Source: Coniella vitis (lineage: Eukaryota; Ascomycota; Sordariomycetes; Diaporthales; Schizoparmaceae). Taken from it: a stretch of 64,000 nt of DNA. Of the stretch, positions 36,656-48,800 are shown in pieces. The position numbers were made by a program, and so were the translations under genes. A model generated the notes under the pieces. It was not told the DNA's origin and did no database searches. It was given only the letters and a program-made list of their open reading frames with translations. Within the stretch, counting starts at the first letter, position 1. Each line of letters opens with the position of its first letter. The stretch spans positions 558,001 through 622,000 of the forward strand of contig WUJK01000010.1 of the NCBI GenBank assembly GCA_011317545.1, read 5' to 3'.

Positions 36656-39462
36656 TTGAACAAGGTGATGGTGGAAAATAGCTGGCTTGTCTCTGTGGTC
36701 TCGCCGGGGACAACTAGCAAGTCACTAATCAGCTGCCATCTGCGAGACAGTCGTCTATCGACTCGTCTGCCAAAACGGGATGTGTCGTCACAGGCATGGT
36801 TGGGATTTACACAATGAACAGAATGTCGGCCAGGTTAAAGGAACGACCTAAACCAAAACAAAAGGGGAGCTGAGCACTTTGAGTAGCGGCTTTTTGTAAA
36901 TTTACTACTATTATGTGGGCATCTCTCCTGTTCGGGAATCCAGATCTGCATACAATCCATACTATATAATTTGATGTTGCAGATATGATGCTGTAACCGA
37001 GCGATGGTTTTGTAGGTACGACGAGGACTTTGGACAAGCCTGTGAAGTAGAAACGACACAGAACCCCAGGAAGTGTGATTATTCTGGCAAAGTTGCCTAC
37101 ATCGTAGCACCAGTCGAGGGTCCATGAAGAGGCGAAAAAGGTACAGTCCAGCGTGATTGATGGTGTGCAGGTGTCATTTCCCACGTGGTCGGACCCTAAG
37201 GTCGTGTGGGCAACAATACTTCACCAATCACACTGAATCGTGTCAAGTGCTTTTGGTGGCGTACTTGGGTGGTGGTGGTCGTCGTCAGTAGTATCGTCAT
37301 CATAAACATCAAGGGTCCCAATTCAAGGCTTAACTGGTGAAATGCAGGGCTCGTCTTTTTCTAGCCGAAAGCAATGTTCCTGCGGTTTTCGCTGGCAACC
37401 TGCGAGCGGATCCGCGATATACAGCTGATGGACTGGGCGGCGGGTTGCAAATTCCGTACGAGGAATGAAGAACTGACCACCTCCTGGATGAAGAAAAGTA
37501 GAAGTAGATAGTAACGCGGAGCCGCAATAGAAGCCTTGCGGCAGCCCACTTTATCCTTCGACAGGAATACTACGTAATCAGTAGGTAGTGGACAGTGGGC
37601 TCCACAGCGTTGCATCGACGGTTCTGCTGGCAGAGGTAGCAGAAAGTGTGGCCCCGATTGTCATCACGGCTATAGTAGGTACCCAAAAGGTAATAGTACC
37701 TAAGCCCCTGGGAAAAGCTGCTGCTAAGTCGCCATAGCGTTGCTGGCAGTATAAGCACCGTGACTGTACCTGATACCTGAACGTACCTGCAACCCTCCCC
37801 GCCACCCCACCCATTGTAACCGGTAAGGACCCCCGGTCTCGGCCACATGGCCAGCTGGAGCTAGCAGCAGCAGCGGCTGGGCTGCTGGGCAAGCCTTCCC
37901 TTTGAGCTGACGCGAGACAGGTTCTGTCCGCGAGGTCGAGTCGCCAATATGCAAACAGGGTTATTCCATTTGTTTTATTTGGCGAGCGAGAGACAATAAC
38001 TACCGGCACAGGCGTTCCGATTCCCACCCATGACGGCGACGGCAAAGCAGGCATTTCTCTGGCGTTCCAGGCGCCCTATTTATTTATTTTGTTCCTGGGC
38101 AAGTTGGTGGACGATGATGATGGTGGTCCCGTCCCAAGAAGCAGACGCTGATTCTTGTCTTTTCTGATTCTTGCTCTTGCTTCTTCGGTCTCACTTTTTT
38201 TTTTGTTGGACCAACCGAAAAGAGCAATCCTGCATCTCCTTTCTCCCTCGTCTTTGTCCCACCCAGCCATCATTTCCGGTAATGACCCGCATCCCGCAAC
38301 CTTGTTCTGTTTTCCCTGCTTGTGCTTCTTAGGTCTGTGGAGACGCATTCTAATTATTTTGTGGTGCTGTGACCAGAGACGTGGTTGTTTGTTTGTTTGC
38401 TTGCTTGCTTGCTGCTTTGGACAACCCATTCATCCCTCTCATCGACCCATTCGCCCTTCCAGTCGACCAACCAGTCTGTGTGTCTGTCTGTCTATCTGCC
38501 CTCACATTGCACAGCAGATGCACCCCCAAGACAACAAACACAAGAGAGAGCACGAGGAAACAGCCACCTTGGTGAAGCATCACAGGTTGTGATCACCACC
38601 TGGCTCGGCTGGCTGCATTGCATTGCTTGTGCATGCCCGCTGGTCGCGCATCGCATTCACCACTTGCAATAATACCCTGACAGCCTGGCAACTTACTATG
38701 TAGCCGCTCGCGCTACGCCTCTGCAGATCAGACCACTCGGTAACCAAAGAATAAGCAAGTAAGTAAATAGCCACTACCACTGACTAGCCGTCGATCCTCG
38801 CATGGCAATGGCCTGTGGTCCTGCAGCTGCTACTCAAAGGGTCGTCGCGGCTCGGTCCTTGTGTGGCTGTTGGGGCTGTTAGTGCTTGAGGTTGCATCTG
38901 GCTGACCTTGACCTTCTCACCTTGTTGCCAGACGACACACATTCGGCGTGCAAAGGAACAGAGGACGACGCTTGCCCACAAAAGAAAGAAAGGAGAGAAA
39001 AAAGAGCGAGGGAAGCCCGAGAACCACAGCGTTACACGCGCTTGCGGCGCCAACCGAGGCACCTGCCCATTCAGCCATTGAAGAAAGAACGCTCGCATGC
39101 AGTGACGTTGTCTTTGACCCCACTGCTGATCGACACGATACTTTACGATTCCAAGACCCCGTCACGCACGAAGCCCCGATACCGACACCATAGTATAGCA
39201 CTGCGCGCATTGTATACATATCTCAAAAGTGCACTTGTTGCGTCGCTAGCTGTTGTCCAGCTGCCAGCCACGACCACACCAACTTCTGTCGTCACATACC
39301 ACACCAGCCTGACTTTTGCGCCCGGCTGACACGATCCCTCTGGCGCCACTCCTCCGCCGCCGCCTACCCTCCTCCAGAGTGCCACGAGCCTCTCCGAATC
39401 TGCTGGTCAGCCTCGCCCTCGGCGGTGGTCTTATCTCTTCTTCTGGAGGTCCAGCCTTTGCG
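36656..39462. other. Intergenic region upstream of the tyrosine phosphatase
   Basis: 2.8 kb without a supported gene. It contains TTTG/TTGC tetranucleotide runs at 38386-38413, an inverted TACTATGTAG word at 38694, TC-rich blocks, and C-rich sequence in the last 300 bases that is probably the phosphatase leader. The frame open upstream of the phosphatase ATG has no ATG of its own. Confidence 0.55.
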
Positions 39463-40892
39463 ATGGACCGCATACGCTCAGGCTTCCACCGGAAGTCTCG
39501 AAAAGAATCTCCCTCGCGCCCGACCATTGTCACAGACGCCGCCGCCCTTCAGAACAACCGCAGCTCTGGCGCAACAACCCCCGAGCCCGGTGCCCAACAC
39601 TCACCCCTCCAGATCCCTCCCATGTCGAGCAAGAAGACCTCGCCCTTTCGCACCCTGCGCGACCTCAGCCGCTCCCACAAACGCGCCCGCTCGCCCGCCT
39701 CTGGCTCCGAGCCAGCCAACTCGCCAACCTCTGCCCCGACCTCTGCCTTTGGTGTTGGGCCTCGCGACAGTCCCTCTGACAAGATGGTCGTCTCTCCACA
39801 CCCCCTGAGCGCCTTCTCGCGGCACGGTGACAACAACACGACGACAAGACAAAGGGAGGATGAGCGATTGCCAAAATCGCCGCAGCCAGAGCGGCAGCAG
39901 CAGCAGCAGCAACAGGATAACTCAAAAATACCCTCCTTCCTCACGCTGTCTGCCCAAGAGATTGATGCGAGATTCCAGGAAATTCTCTGGCTGGAGCGTG
40001 TTCGCATGTCCCAGGGCACCGTGAACCCATCCCTAGACTTCCGTTGGGCACGTGTCGCAGGACCACATCTACGCAAGCTGGATCGGTATATAAATATCCA
40101 GCCATGGCATAACAATCGCGTCAGGTTACGGGTGCCCCAAGGAAAACAGGACTATATAAACGCCTCGCCCATCACGTTGTACCCATTGAGCACAGGTCTT
40201 TTGCGGCAGCAAGGGCCCAATGTAGGGGAAATCAACGACAAGAACAATGCACACAACAGCTCTGCCGAGCCAGATAGGTACATTGCGATGCAAGGCCCCA
40301 AGCACAAGACTACGGACCACGTCTGGCGCATGGTGGTTGAACAGCTCAATAGCCCTGCCGTGATGGTTATGTTGACCGAGACCCACGAGGCGGGCATGGA
40401 AAAGTGCTATCCGTATTTCCCGCGCAGTCCCAGTGATGAGCCGCTCGAGGTCGGCCGCAAGAATGAGTTTGGCGATGGGTTTCGGGCCAGTGTGCGTTGC
40501 GAGACTGTCGAAGAGACGGAAGCGGGCGATGCGATTGAATTGCGGAAACTGGTCATTAGGGTATACAAAGGGCCGAGAAAGGGGGATGCAGGACATATTG
40601 CAACCTCGGCTGAGAGCAAACAGCCTGTGGAAGCTGCTGTGACTGCCGCCGCCGCCGCCTCCGTGGACGAAAATGGAGATGTCAATATGCTCTCACCCGA
40701 AGTGAGACCTGTTGAGCTTGAGGAAGTCACAACGGTTGATCATGACAATGAGTCTGCCAGTACATCGATGGAAGTAAGTCGACCTTTTACTGAGGGTCAA
40801 CAATCACAAGGCACGCCCGTGACACTACTCCCCACGAAGCCCGCTGCTCCCGCTACCAGAGAAAATCACGAGCCGACCGCCGAGGAAGAACG

Positions 40893-40953
<61 letters not shown>

Positions 40954-41916
40954 CCGCCACCACTTCCGCCACCACAACCGCAGCCAGAAGAAGATTATGA
41001 AGAGCGTGTCGTCTGGCATTTCCTGTACAAGAAATGGCCCGATTTCGGAGTGCCAGCGCTCGAGGACCTTGACAGCTTCTTCACGCTTATGCGGCTCTCG
41101 CGCGAAAAGAATGCCAGTCCTTCGAACCCACGCATCATACATTGCAGCGCCGGCGTCGGCCGCACAGGCACATTTATTGCACTCGAGTATCTTATGCGTG
41201 AGTTGAACGCTGGTGTGCTTGAGGATTGGGACGCGGTGGGGTCTCGGGCATTGGCAAGGAAAAGTGCTAGTAGTGGCGCTTGCGCTGGCACTGGTGGTGA
41301 TGTGGACGTCCACGATGCGGTTAGCACAGAGGGTTATAGCGGACATGGGGTTATGGATCCCAGTCTGACGGCTCCTACCCCTCCTCCTCCTCCTCCTCCT
41401 AGTTCTAGTACTAGTCCTATTGCAGACAATAACACAGCAGCTGCTAATGTCAACGCCGACGATGACGATGCTGCGAACAAGATGGATGTGGAAGAGGGAG
41501 GAGCACAGCAGCAGCCGCAGCCGCCATCTTCCATCACCGACGATACCTGCGAGGCCTGCGAGAGCGCCCTGTATGACCGTGAGGATCTCATCTTCAACAC
41601 GGTCAACCGATTGCGAGAACAGCGCCGTCACATGGTGCAGGCTGATGCGCAGTACTTGTTCATCTACCGGGTGTTGCGCAAGTTGTGGGAGGACAAATAC
41701 GGTCCTGGCGCTGGTGCTGGTGCTGGTGCTGGTGCTGGATCTGCTGCCGCTGGCACTGGAAACTCGACGGCAACACCCAGCACAAATACCAGCTCAAAGA
41801 ATAACAAATCATCACAACGACAGCAACGTCCACACCCACGAGGCGTGAATGGCGAACCAGCCGCAAAGCGATTCGAGTTTGATCCCTTTGTGGAGGCGGA
41901 GGAGCAAGAGGACTAG
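39463..41916 (+). CDS. Protein tyrosine phosphatase with low-complexity insertions
   Basis: Single exon, 817 residues. A classical PTP domain begins near residue 165 (SAQEIDARFQEILWLERVRM). It shows KLDRYINIQPW, the substrate loop QDYINASPITLYP, the Q-loop-side AMQGPKHKTTDHVWRMV, the WPD loop (Asp527, KWPDFGVP) and the P loop HCSAGVGRTGT with nucleophile Cys561 and Arg567, so it should be active. Two large insertions break the domain: residues about 375-515, including 20 glutamines (CAA repeat 40894-40953), and about 591-692, rich in Ala, Asp and Pro. The tail has a Gly-Ala repeat. It resembles fungal Pyp1/Ptp2-type phosphatases that dephosphorylate stress MAP kinases; that role is inferred. 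Start is the ATG of MDRIRSGFHRKSRK. Confidence 0.88.
40894..40953 (+). repeat. (CAA)20 repeat encoding polyglutamine
   Basis: Twenty pure CAA codons inside the tyrosine phosphatase gene, followed directly by a proline-rich run (PPPLPPPQPQP). Purity of the repeat suggests length variation between strains. Confidence 0.95.
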
Positions 41917-43385
41917 GAGCCTTCTTCCTCCTCTTCTTTCTCTAGCAATACTCATTCCACGTTTCCCTCTTCGCCTTTGTCTTTAAGAGAAGGGAAGAGG
42001 GTCATGTCTTCTTTGCCACTTGAAGGCGGTCGGGGGCTGGATGGGGAAGAGCAACGGGGAGAGACTACGACTGGTGATGTTAGTGGCGGCAGTGTTGGGA
42101 CGGGCAGCGAGAGGGGCAGTTCAAGCAACAGCAGGAGAAGAATCATGAGAAATGGAGCAGGTGGGTTCCTGTTCGCTATCCCATCTGGGTCTGATGGCGC
42201 ATTGCAGCGCTTGAGGAAACTGCGGCAGGCGAGTCATCGGAGTGTTTAGGTCTTGAAAAGAACCAGGAGACCAACGATTCAACCAAGAGGAGTAGGCTTT
42301 TTTCTTTTTCATTTTTCCCCCCTCCTTGCTACAATGATATTTTCAGGTAGATGGAGAAGGAGGAGGGGGAATAAAGTGCTCTACTCTACGCTACGGCGGC
42401 AGAGACTTGAAGAACATAAGCGAATTATGTACATATATCATGGGTAAAGGAAGGAAAAAGGAGAAAAGCGATGGAAAGTAAATAAAAGGAAAAAGGGTTG
42501 GGGGGGGGGGCGGCAACTCAAGGGCACACGGGACGGTTAATTGCGGCTTGGCTTCTTCATTTATTTTTTTCTTGCTCTTTTTTTTCTCCCTTCCTTGTCA
42601 ACGGCTTCTTGTTGTATAACTCGCATTGCGGGCAGGTGTATTGTGTTTCTTTTTTTTTTTCTTCTCTTGTTGTTTCTTGTCGTAACTTTTAATGTGATTA
42701 TACATACACACCATTCATACGTACATACATACTCTGAGCGCCTTTTTTTTTTGTTTTGGAATCGCTTTGCACGTCGGGATTGTTGATTCGTTCCATTGGC
42801 GTGGCTCCTCTTTGATGATTATATCGTTCAATAAGTACTTGTGTGTGTAAATCACGATCCAACGAAACTTTCCCCAGCCTTTGGATGAGAATTGACTTGT
42901 TTGATGGAGTCTTTTCCATGGCCCGCGTCGCTATCCCAAAGTACCCATCGATCCAGCTCTCCAAAGTATTTTGTGAGCACTCACAATCACTATCCCCGCA
43001 TGGAACTCGATCCTTTGAGCTTGTCACAGCTCGGATCGGCGGAGGATCGTCACTACTACTTTACATTATTAATGAATGGCACTTGTGACGCCGTCTGCTG
43101 TCGAGACATCCCTGTGTTCTCCGGACGCGAAGCCGCGAATAGTTTGAGTTATCATGAAGCTAGATAGCCGTGCGACTGGGCGTTTGAGGAGTGATTTATC
43201 ATATAGTTCGCGAGGGGTTCAGGCCGAAGTATCGCGATATAGTGAGTGACCTGGAGTTATATAAGTCGTCTTACGGTTGAACAGCCACTTCAAAGGAGCC
43301 CCCCAGTTGTCCCAATCTTCCTCGTTATGCGCTCCATCTCGTGGCGACCGACTGAAGTACCCAAACCCAGATACATACTTCCAAG
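41917..43385. other. Intergenic region phosphatase/amidohydrolase
   Basis: About 1.5 kb. The left part (41930-42250) is purine-rich with frames on both strands but no recognisable protein. An 11-base G run lies at 42500-42510 and T runs at 42650-42660 and 42745-42753. The right end is AT-richer than the following gene and includes TATATAAG at 43258, about 130 bases before the amidohydrolase ATG, a plausible TATA element. Confidence 0.5.
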
Positions 43386-45002
43386 ATGGCTGCGATCCTC
43401 CTCCAAGGCGGGACGTTGCTCCTCCATGACCAGCACAATCACATTGTGCCCACGCGTGCCGACCTCCTCATTGAAGGCGCCCGCATCGCCCGCATCGCGC
43501 CCTCCATCACACCCTCGCCCGCATCCACCACGGTCATGGACTGCACCGCCAAGATCATCTCGCCCGGCTTCGTCTCCACGCACGCTCACCTCTGGCAGAC
43601 GCAGCTCAAGGGCCAGCACGCGAACCACACTCTGATCGAATACATGCCCTCGGGCTGCTACGCCGGCCCCGCTGCCTACCGGCACAGCGCGCCAGACGCA
43701 GACGCAGACGCCGACGCCGACGCGGACGATCTCTTTTGGGGCCAGCTGGCCGGCGCCCTCGAGGCCCTGGACGCAGGCACCACCACCGTCGTCGACCACG
43801 CACACTGCAACCTGGACCCGCGCTCCCCGCGCACGGCCCTGCACGCGCTCGCCACGTCGGGCCTGCGCGCCGTGTACTGCTACAGCCCGGAAACCCACGT
43901 CGAGTCCATGGACCCGCTGCGGCTGCGGCGGCGCGATCCGGCGTCCGACCCGGCTGTGCTGGCGGACTGGCGCGCGCTGGCGGCCTCCACGCTGGTCCGC
44001 AGGGAGGGCAGCAGGGTGAGTCTGGGGTTCGCGTACGATAATGTCTTCCTGCCGCCGGAGAAGCTGCGGGCTGTCTATGCTGCGTTGCGTGGGGAGGATG
44101 AGCAGCGGGGGAAAGGCGGGGCGGAGGAGGTGGCACCGGTGGACCACGCTCCCCGTGCAAAGCTCATCACGGTGCATAGCACAGGCGGGCCAGCGCACGG
44201 CGGACGGCCGTATGCGGTCGCCGCGCTGGACCGCGCGGGCGTGCTGGGCCCCGACGTGCTGTTCTCGCATGCGCCGGGCCTGGACGCGGGCGACATTGCG
44301 CGGCTGCACGCCACGGGGGCGTCTGTCAGCTCGACGCCCAACACGGAGATGCAGATGGGTATGGAGCCCGTGAGCCTGTGGCCGTCGATGCTGGAGGGCC
44401 GCGGGGCGGGCAGCCTGGGCGTCGACTGCCACAGCTGGGGCACGAGCTACATGCCGGCGCAGATGACGCTCATGCTGCAGCAGCGGCGGCTGATGCGGAC
44501 GGCGGAGCTCGGGCGGCAGGGCCGGTGGCCGCGGCAGGTCGCGGGCACGGTCGAGGAGGTGTTCAACTTGGGCACGGTGGCCGGGGCGAGGGCGGTGGGG
44601 ATGGCTGGGGAGATTGGACGGCTGCAGGAAGGCTTCCGGGCGGATGTTGTTGTGTTTGACGGCGAGAGCCCGGGGATGCTTGCTGCGGCGGTGCAAGACC
44701 CCGTTGCTGCTGTTGTGCTGCATTCCAGTATCCGCGATGTCGACACGGTGATTGTGGATGGCGTTGTGAGGAAGCAGGGAGGCCGGCTGTGCGCGGTCAC
44801 GGTCGAGGAGGCGGCGCCAGGAGGCGTGCGGACGAGCCGTGTGGAAGTCGGCAGGACGATTTCATGGAACGAAGTCGCCCAGAAGACGCTCAAGAGCAGA
44901 GAGAGGATCAAGGCCAGGCTCGAGGGGCTCAACTACGTGCCGGCTGAGGAGGCCACGATGAAGGAGTGGCAGATGGACCAGTCCACGATGGTGGAGAGGT
45001 GA
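43386..45002 (+). CDS. Amidohydrolase-superfamily protein (chlorohydrolase/deaminase-like)
   Basis: Single exon, 538 residues. The TIM-barrel metal-dependent hydrolase pattern is clear: a beta-sandwich start (LLQGGTLLLHDQ, LLIEGARIARI), then THAHLW with His66 and His68, VHSTGG with His264, FSHAPG with His295 and GVDCHSW with Asp347. The C-terminus returns to a sandwich (GFRADVVVFDGESPG, DTVIVDGVV). This is the metal set of the AtzA/TrzA/SAH-deaminase branch. In deaminases of that branch a Glu stands three residues after the third His; here it is Gly267, so standard deaminase chemistry is doubtful. Substrate unknown. A (DA)n stretch sits near residue 105. Base composition is much richer in G+C at third positions than its neighbours and there is no intron, which would fit transfer from bacteria but does not prove it. 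Confidence 0.85.
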   Translation: MAAILLQGGTLLLHDQHNHIVPTRADLLIEGARIARIAPSITPSPASTTVMDCTAKIISPGFVSTHAHLWQTQLKGQHANHTLIEYMPSGCYAGPAAYRHSAPDADADADADADDLFWGQLAGALEALDAGTTTVVDHAHCNLDPRSPRTALHALATSGLRAVYCYSPETHVESMDPLRLRRRDPASDPAVLADWRALAASTLVRREGSRVSLGFAYDNVFLPPEKLRAVYAALRGEDEQRGKGGAEEVAPVDHAPRAKLITVHSTGGPAHGGRPYAVAALDRAGVLGPDVLFSHAPGLDAGDIARLHATGASVSSTPNTEMQMGMEPVSLWPSMLEGRGAGSLGVDCHSWGTSYMPAQMTLMLQQRRLMRTAELGRQGRWPRQVAGTVEEVFNLGTVAGARAVGMAGEIGRLQEGFRADVVVFDGESPGMLAAAVQDPVAAVVLHSSIRDVDTVIVDGVVRKQGGRLCAVTVEEAAPGGVRTSRVEVGRTISWNEVAQKTLKSRERIKARLEGLNYVPAEEATMKEWQMDQSTMVER

Positions 45003-45811
45003 TGATCTGGAGTCTTGGGAAGAAGAGGAGCGGATGGATGGACAGGAACACCCTGTTCTCCATTCATCAGCGAGCGAAGCCGAGAGATGGAAAGGGAAAG
45101 GCAACAGAAACAGTGTCTGGTGTTTATTATATCCTATTCATGACAGTCATTTTCCTTTTCTCTCTCCAGACTGGAGTTGTCTAGCCAACACATCTGACCT
45201 GATGATCTAGCACCCTGTTGAAGCTATCGTGAAACACCCCTCTGGATATCAGTATCAACATAAATACATCCACGTAAATGAGCGGTCAACTCGAAAGCAG
45301 GATGAGGGCCATTCTTGGCCTGGATGAACCCAATCTCTCATCCTCTTTTTAAAAACATTTGTGCCTTACAATTTGCAAGTGAGTGGAGACCCCAGACCAA
45401 CAACACCATGCCTTGATATGCAATTTGCCTCTATCACTGTCTTGCGAGAAAACAGAGTGTAAGATTGGAACTAAAGTCGTAGGCTGAGTGAGGCTGTACA
45501 GCGAATAGTGCACACCACGTAAGTGTTAATCATCCAGTCTTATACGTGTGGTTTATATAATCATGTACCTATACTTCTTTGGCAGCCCTTTGTGCTACGA
45601 GACCTTGGGTACCTTGTCATCTCATTGTCCTCGACCCCTCGCTGCTGCTCGTCAGCCCCCCCCCCCGAGCCTTGCCAAGAGCCTGCCTGGCGCCAACGAC
45701 GGCCACCATGGCGGTTGCGACTTCCGTTTGTCCCCTCCGCTTCCACAACCGCGAGGGCTCTGTCCCGCTGTCGCATCTCAGCGCCGACTGCCCCACTCTT
45801 GCAGCGAGGTG
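45003..45811. other. Intergenic region before the NLR gene
   Basis: About 800 bases with an AT-rich part (45200-45570) and an 11-base C run at 45656-45666. An in-frame extension of the HET exon reaches an ATG at 45563, but the added 83 residues look like translated leader sequence. TATATAA at 45556 could serve as a TATA element. Confidence 0.5.
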
Positions 45812-48800
45812 ATGCGCCTCCTCGAGCTTGACGACAAGGGCTGTGGCGAGCCGAGCCTGGTCGACTTCCACGCGGCCGCGCTGGTTCCGCCCTACGCGAT
45901 TCTCTCCCACACTTGGGGCACGCCCGAGCAGGAAGTCAGCCTCAAAGACTTGGTGGAGGGGACCGCTCGCGGCAAAGATGGCTACCGCAAGATCCGCTTC
46001 TGCGCCGAGCGCGCCGCCGCGGCGCACCTGCGCCATTTCTGGATCGACACGTGCTGCATCGACAAGACAAACAGCGTCGAGCTCAACGAGGCCATCATAT
46101 CCATGTTCAAGTGGTACCGAAACGCACGCGTCTGCTACGTGTACCTGTCCGATCTCTCGACGGCGCACCTCCACCGCCACCAGGCCTCTTCAAGCCTCGA
46201 GGCGGCCCTGCGCAGCTGCCGCTGGTTCGGCCGCGGCTGGACACTGCAAGAGCTGCTCGCTCCAGCATCTGTCTACTTCTTCTCTTCCGACGGCCAGCTG
46301 CTGGGAGACAAGCAGTCTTTGGAGCAGGACATCCATAGGATTACTGGCATTGCTGTCGCGGCTCTGCGTGGGACCGCCTTGTCCACTTTCAGCATCGAGG
46401 ACCGCATGTCCTGGGCCAGGCACCGCCAGACCACCCGCGAAGAGGACCAGGCATACTGCCTGCTGGGGTTGTTCGGGGTTTTCCTACTACCCATGTACGG
46501 CGAGGGCCGGCAAAATGCCCTGGAACGACTCCAGCATGAAATTCACAGACGGCTGTCTGCAGGCGACATGCTAGGTCAGCCATTGCAGTCTATGGTTGGG
46601 GGGAGGGGGGGCGGCCAACATTCGCACACTAGGCTGACGTGCTTTTTCAGATTTCCCAACGGTGGACTTGGGCTCCATGATTGCCGCGCCCCTCGACAGA
46701 GACGCAGATCCAGGGCCACGTGGTTCCGCAAAAGCCAAGGACGCGGATGAATACATTGCAGAATTGGCAGAGACGACCAGCGACTGGTTCGAGCAATTCA
46801 AGTCAAACGCTCACGCCATCTTAGCGCGAACCAAAGTAACGGCTCAGATTGAGGACCAAAGACGTTGCCTGGAGGATTTATATCGGGCCTGCCGCCTTGA
46901 CGAAACTGATGCTGATGACAAGTGTTGGAAATACTCTGCAGCCGCCCAACAACTGGCCAGGATCCTAGAAATTCTTCGAGTCGAGCGCAGCAAGCAGGCA
47001 ACGCAGGTGTCGCAGCACCTCGAAACAAGTTGGACACGCCACAGACGGGCGACAGCAGAGCAAGCAAAACATAGGGCACAGGTCGACATACTGGCACGGC
47101 ATATACAGGCCTTGGAAGACCTTGTTTCCGCTGATGTGCCAGCTGTGTCCGAGCTGACACATAGAAAGCATCCGGCCCCCGCCAGCACCCTCGATGGCAC
47201 GCACAGCGGTAGGCCAGCCAGCCTCCTCGAGCTTCAGAGTTAGTCTTGGGTATTGCACGACTAACACCATGCGTGACCGTTTTTACTAGGCAATGCTACG
47301 GTGACAACACATCCCGCAGCCGAGATCATCGAGCAGTGTGCGCGCCAGATTCGACACGAATTGGAAGGTAGGTGGACGAGATGTTCCCATGATCTTGGCC
47401 GATTTGATGCTAATCATGGCATACAGCTGAAATGCGCAGAACACTGCACGGCTGGATCATTGGCCAGCATACATACATCCCGCCAGTGAACGAACAATGT
47501 GAAAAGTTCAACAAGATCCGCTTGGACGGCACATGCGATTGGATTCTGCACAGAGCAGAGTTCTGCAGCTGGGTCTCACACGACTTCCCTGTGCAGACCG
47601 CAAAGGCCATGTGGATCAATGGGCACGCGGGCTTCGGTAAGACCATTCTGTCGGCTGGAATCATCCGACATCTCCAAACCACTTGTGAAGAACTTGTTGC
47701 AAGCTTCTTCTTCACCTCGGATTTCAGCAGCCAAGACGATCCTATCGTCACTATACGGTCATGGATTGGCCAGTTGCTATCCAACCAGAACGTTTGTGAA
47801 GTGGTCTACAACAGGTGGGCCAGCCAGTCTGCGCAATCAGCGAGCGAGGCTGGTCTGCTCGAATTGTTTCGAGAAGTCGTTCAAGCCATCCCTGGACTGA
47901 TATTCGTAGTGGATGGTTTGGACGAATGCGCGTGGATGAAGTCTAGCTGGAAGTCTGCCGATCGTAAACCGATCAGCGTATTCCTGGAGAAGCTCTGGGG
48001 AGCCGTTGCCGATTCACACACTCGCCTCTTGATTGTCAGCCGAGATGAACCTGATATCCGGCAGGGGCTCCTTCAAATCAAGCCAGAGGCTTTTTGGGAG
48101 TACAAGATCGCCCCAGAGGACAACAGACTTGACCTGGAAAGATTCTCCAGGGAAATAGTCAACACGAAACTGTTCCAAAGGCCCGAAGCTGCTCAGAACC
48201 ACATTTCCCAAAGGTTGGCTAGCCATTGTGATGGCCAATTTCTGTTGCTCAAATTGCAAGGTGACTCACTCGAGAATTGGATGAGCAAGAAGGAGCTTGA
48301 AGACACAATTGACGAGATTCCAAAAGGGCTGGACGACCTCTACGACCGATACTGGGGTGAGATCCAGGCGTTTCCGGGCTGGAAAAAGAAGCGTGCCATG
48401 GCCGTCTTGCGCTGGGCAGCCTTTGCAATACGGCCACTTGCAGTCTGCGAGATAGCGGAAGCCCTCATCATCAGGGAAGATGACGATGATCTGCCCGTGG
48501 ACGAGCTACCAGAGTCCCTTGACGATGCCTACATCAAGAGTAGCATCAAAGACCTCTGTAATTCCCTGATTGAAATTCGAGACGCTACAGTAGCTCAAGA
48601 CGCAGAACCAAGGCTCCGAACCGTGCACGTCGCTCACTTTTCAGTCAAGGAGTATTGCCTGCGGCGGTTTGCACAGGCAAGCGGCGCAGGACTGGAGGAT
48701 CGTCTGGATCTTGTCGAGCAGCGCCAGCACACGTTGTTGGCAAAACTCTGTCTCTCTTATGTGAACTTTTCAAAAGTCTGGCAACAAGAGAATAACGGCG

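Noticed and set aside
36807..37184. Minus-strand frame downstream of FMP25
   Set aside because: Short and without motifs; the region behaves like ordinary intergenic DNA.
38386..38413. TTTG/TTGC runs as a CRISPR or mobile-element end
   Set aside because: Simple tetranucleotide slippage with no spacers, target duplication or linked gene.
43290..44723. 477-codon open frame antisense to the amidohydrolase
   Set aside because: It arises because the sense gene is rich in G and C at third positions, which suppresses stops on the other strand. The protein is His/Arg/Pro-rich and has no domain, while the sense frame has all metal ligands.
45563..45811. N-terminal extension of the HET protein from an upstream ATG
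   Set aside because: The added residues are low complexity and include the translated C run; HET proteins normally start with MRLL just as the ATG at 45812 does.
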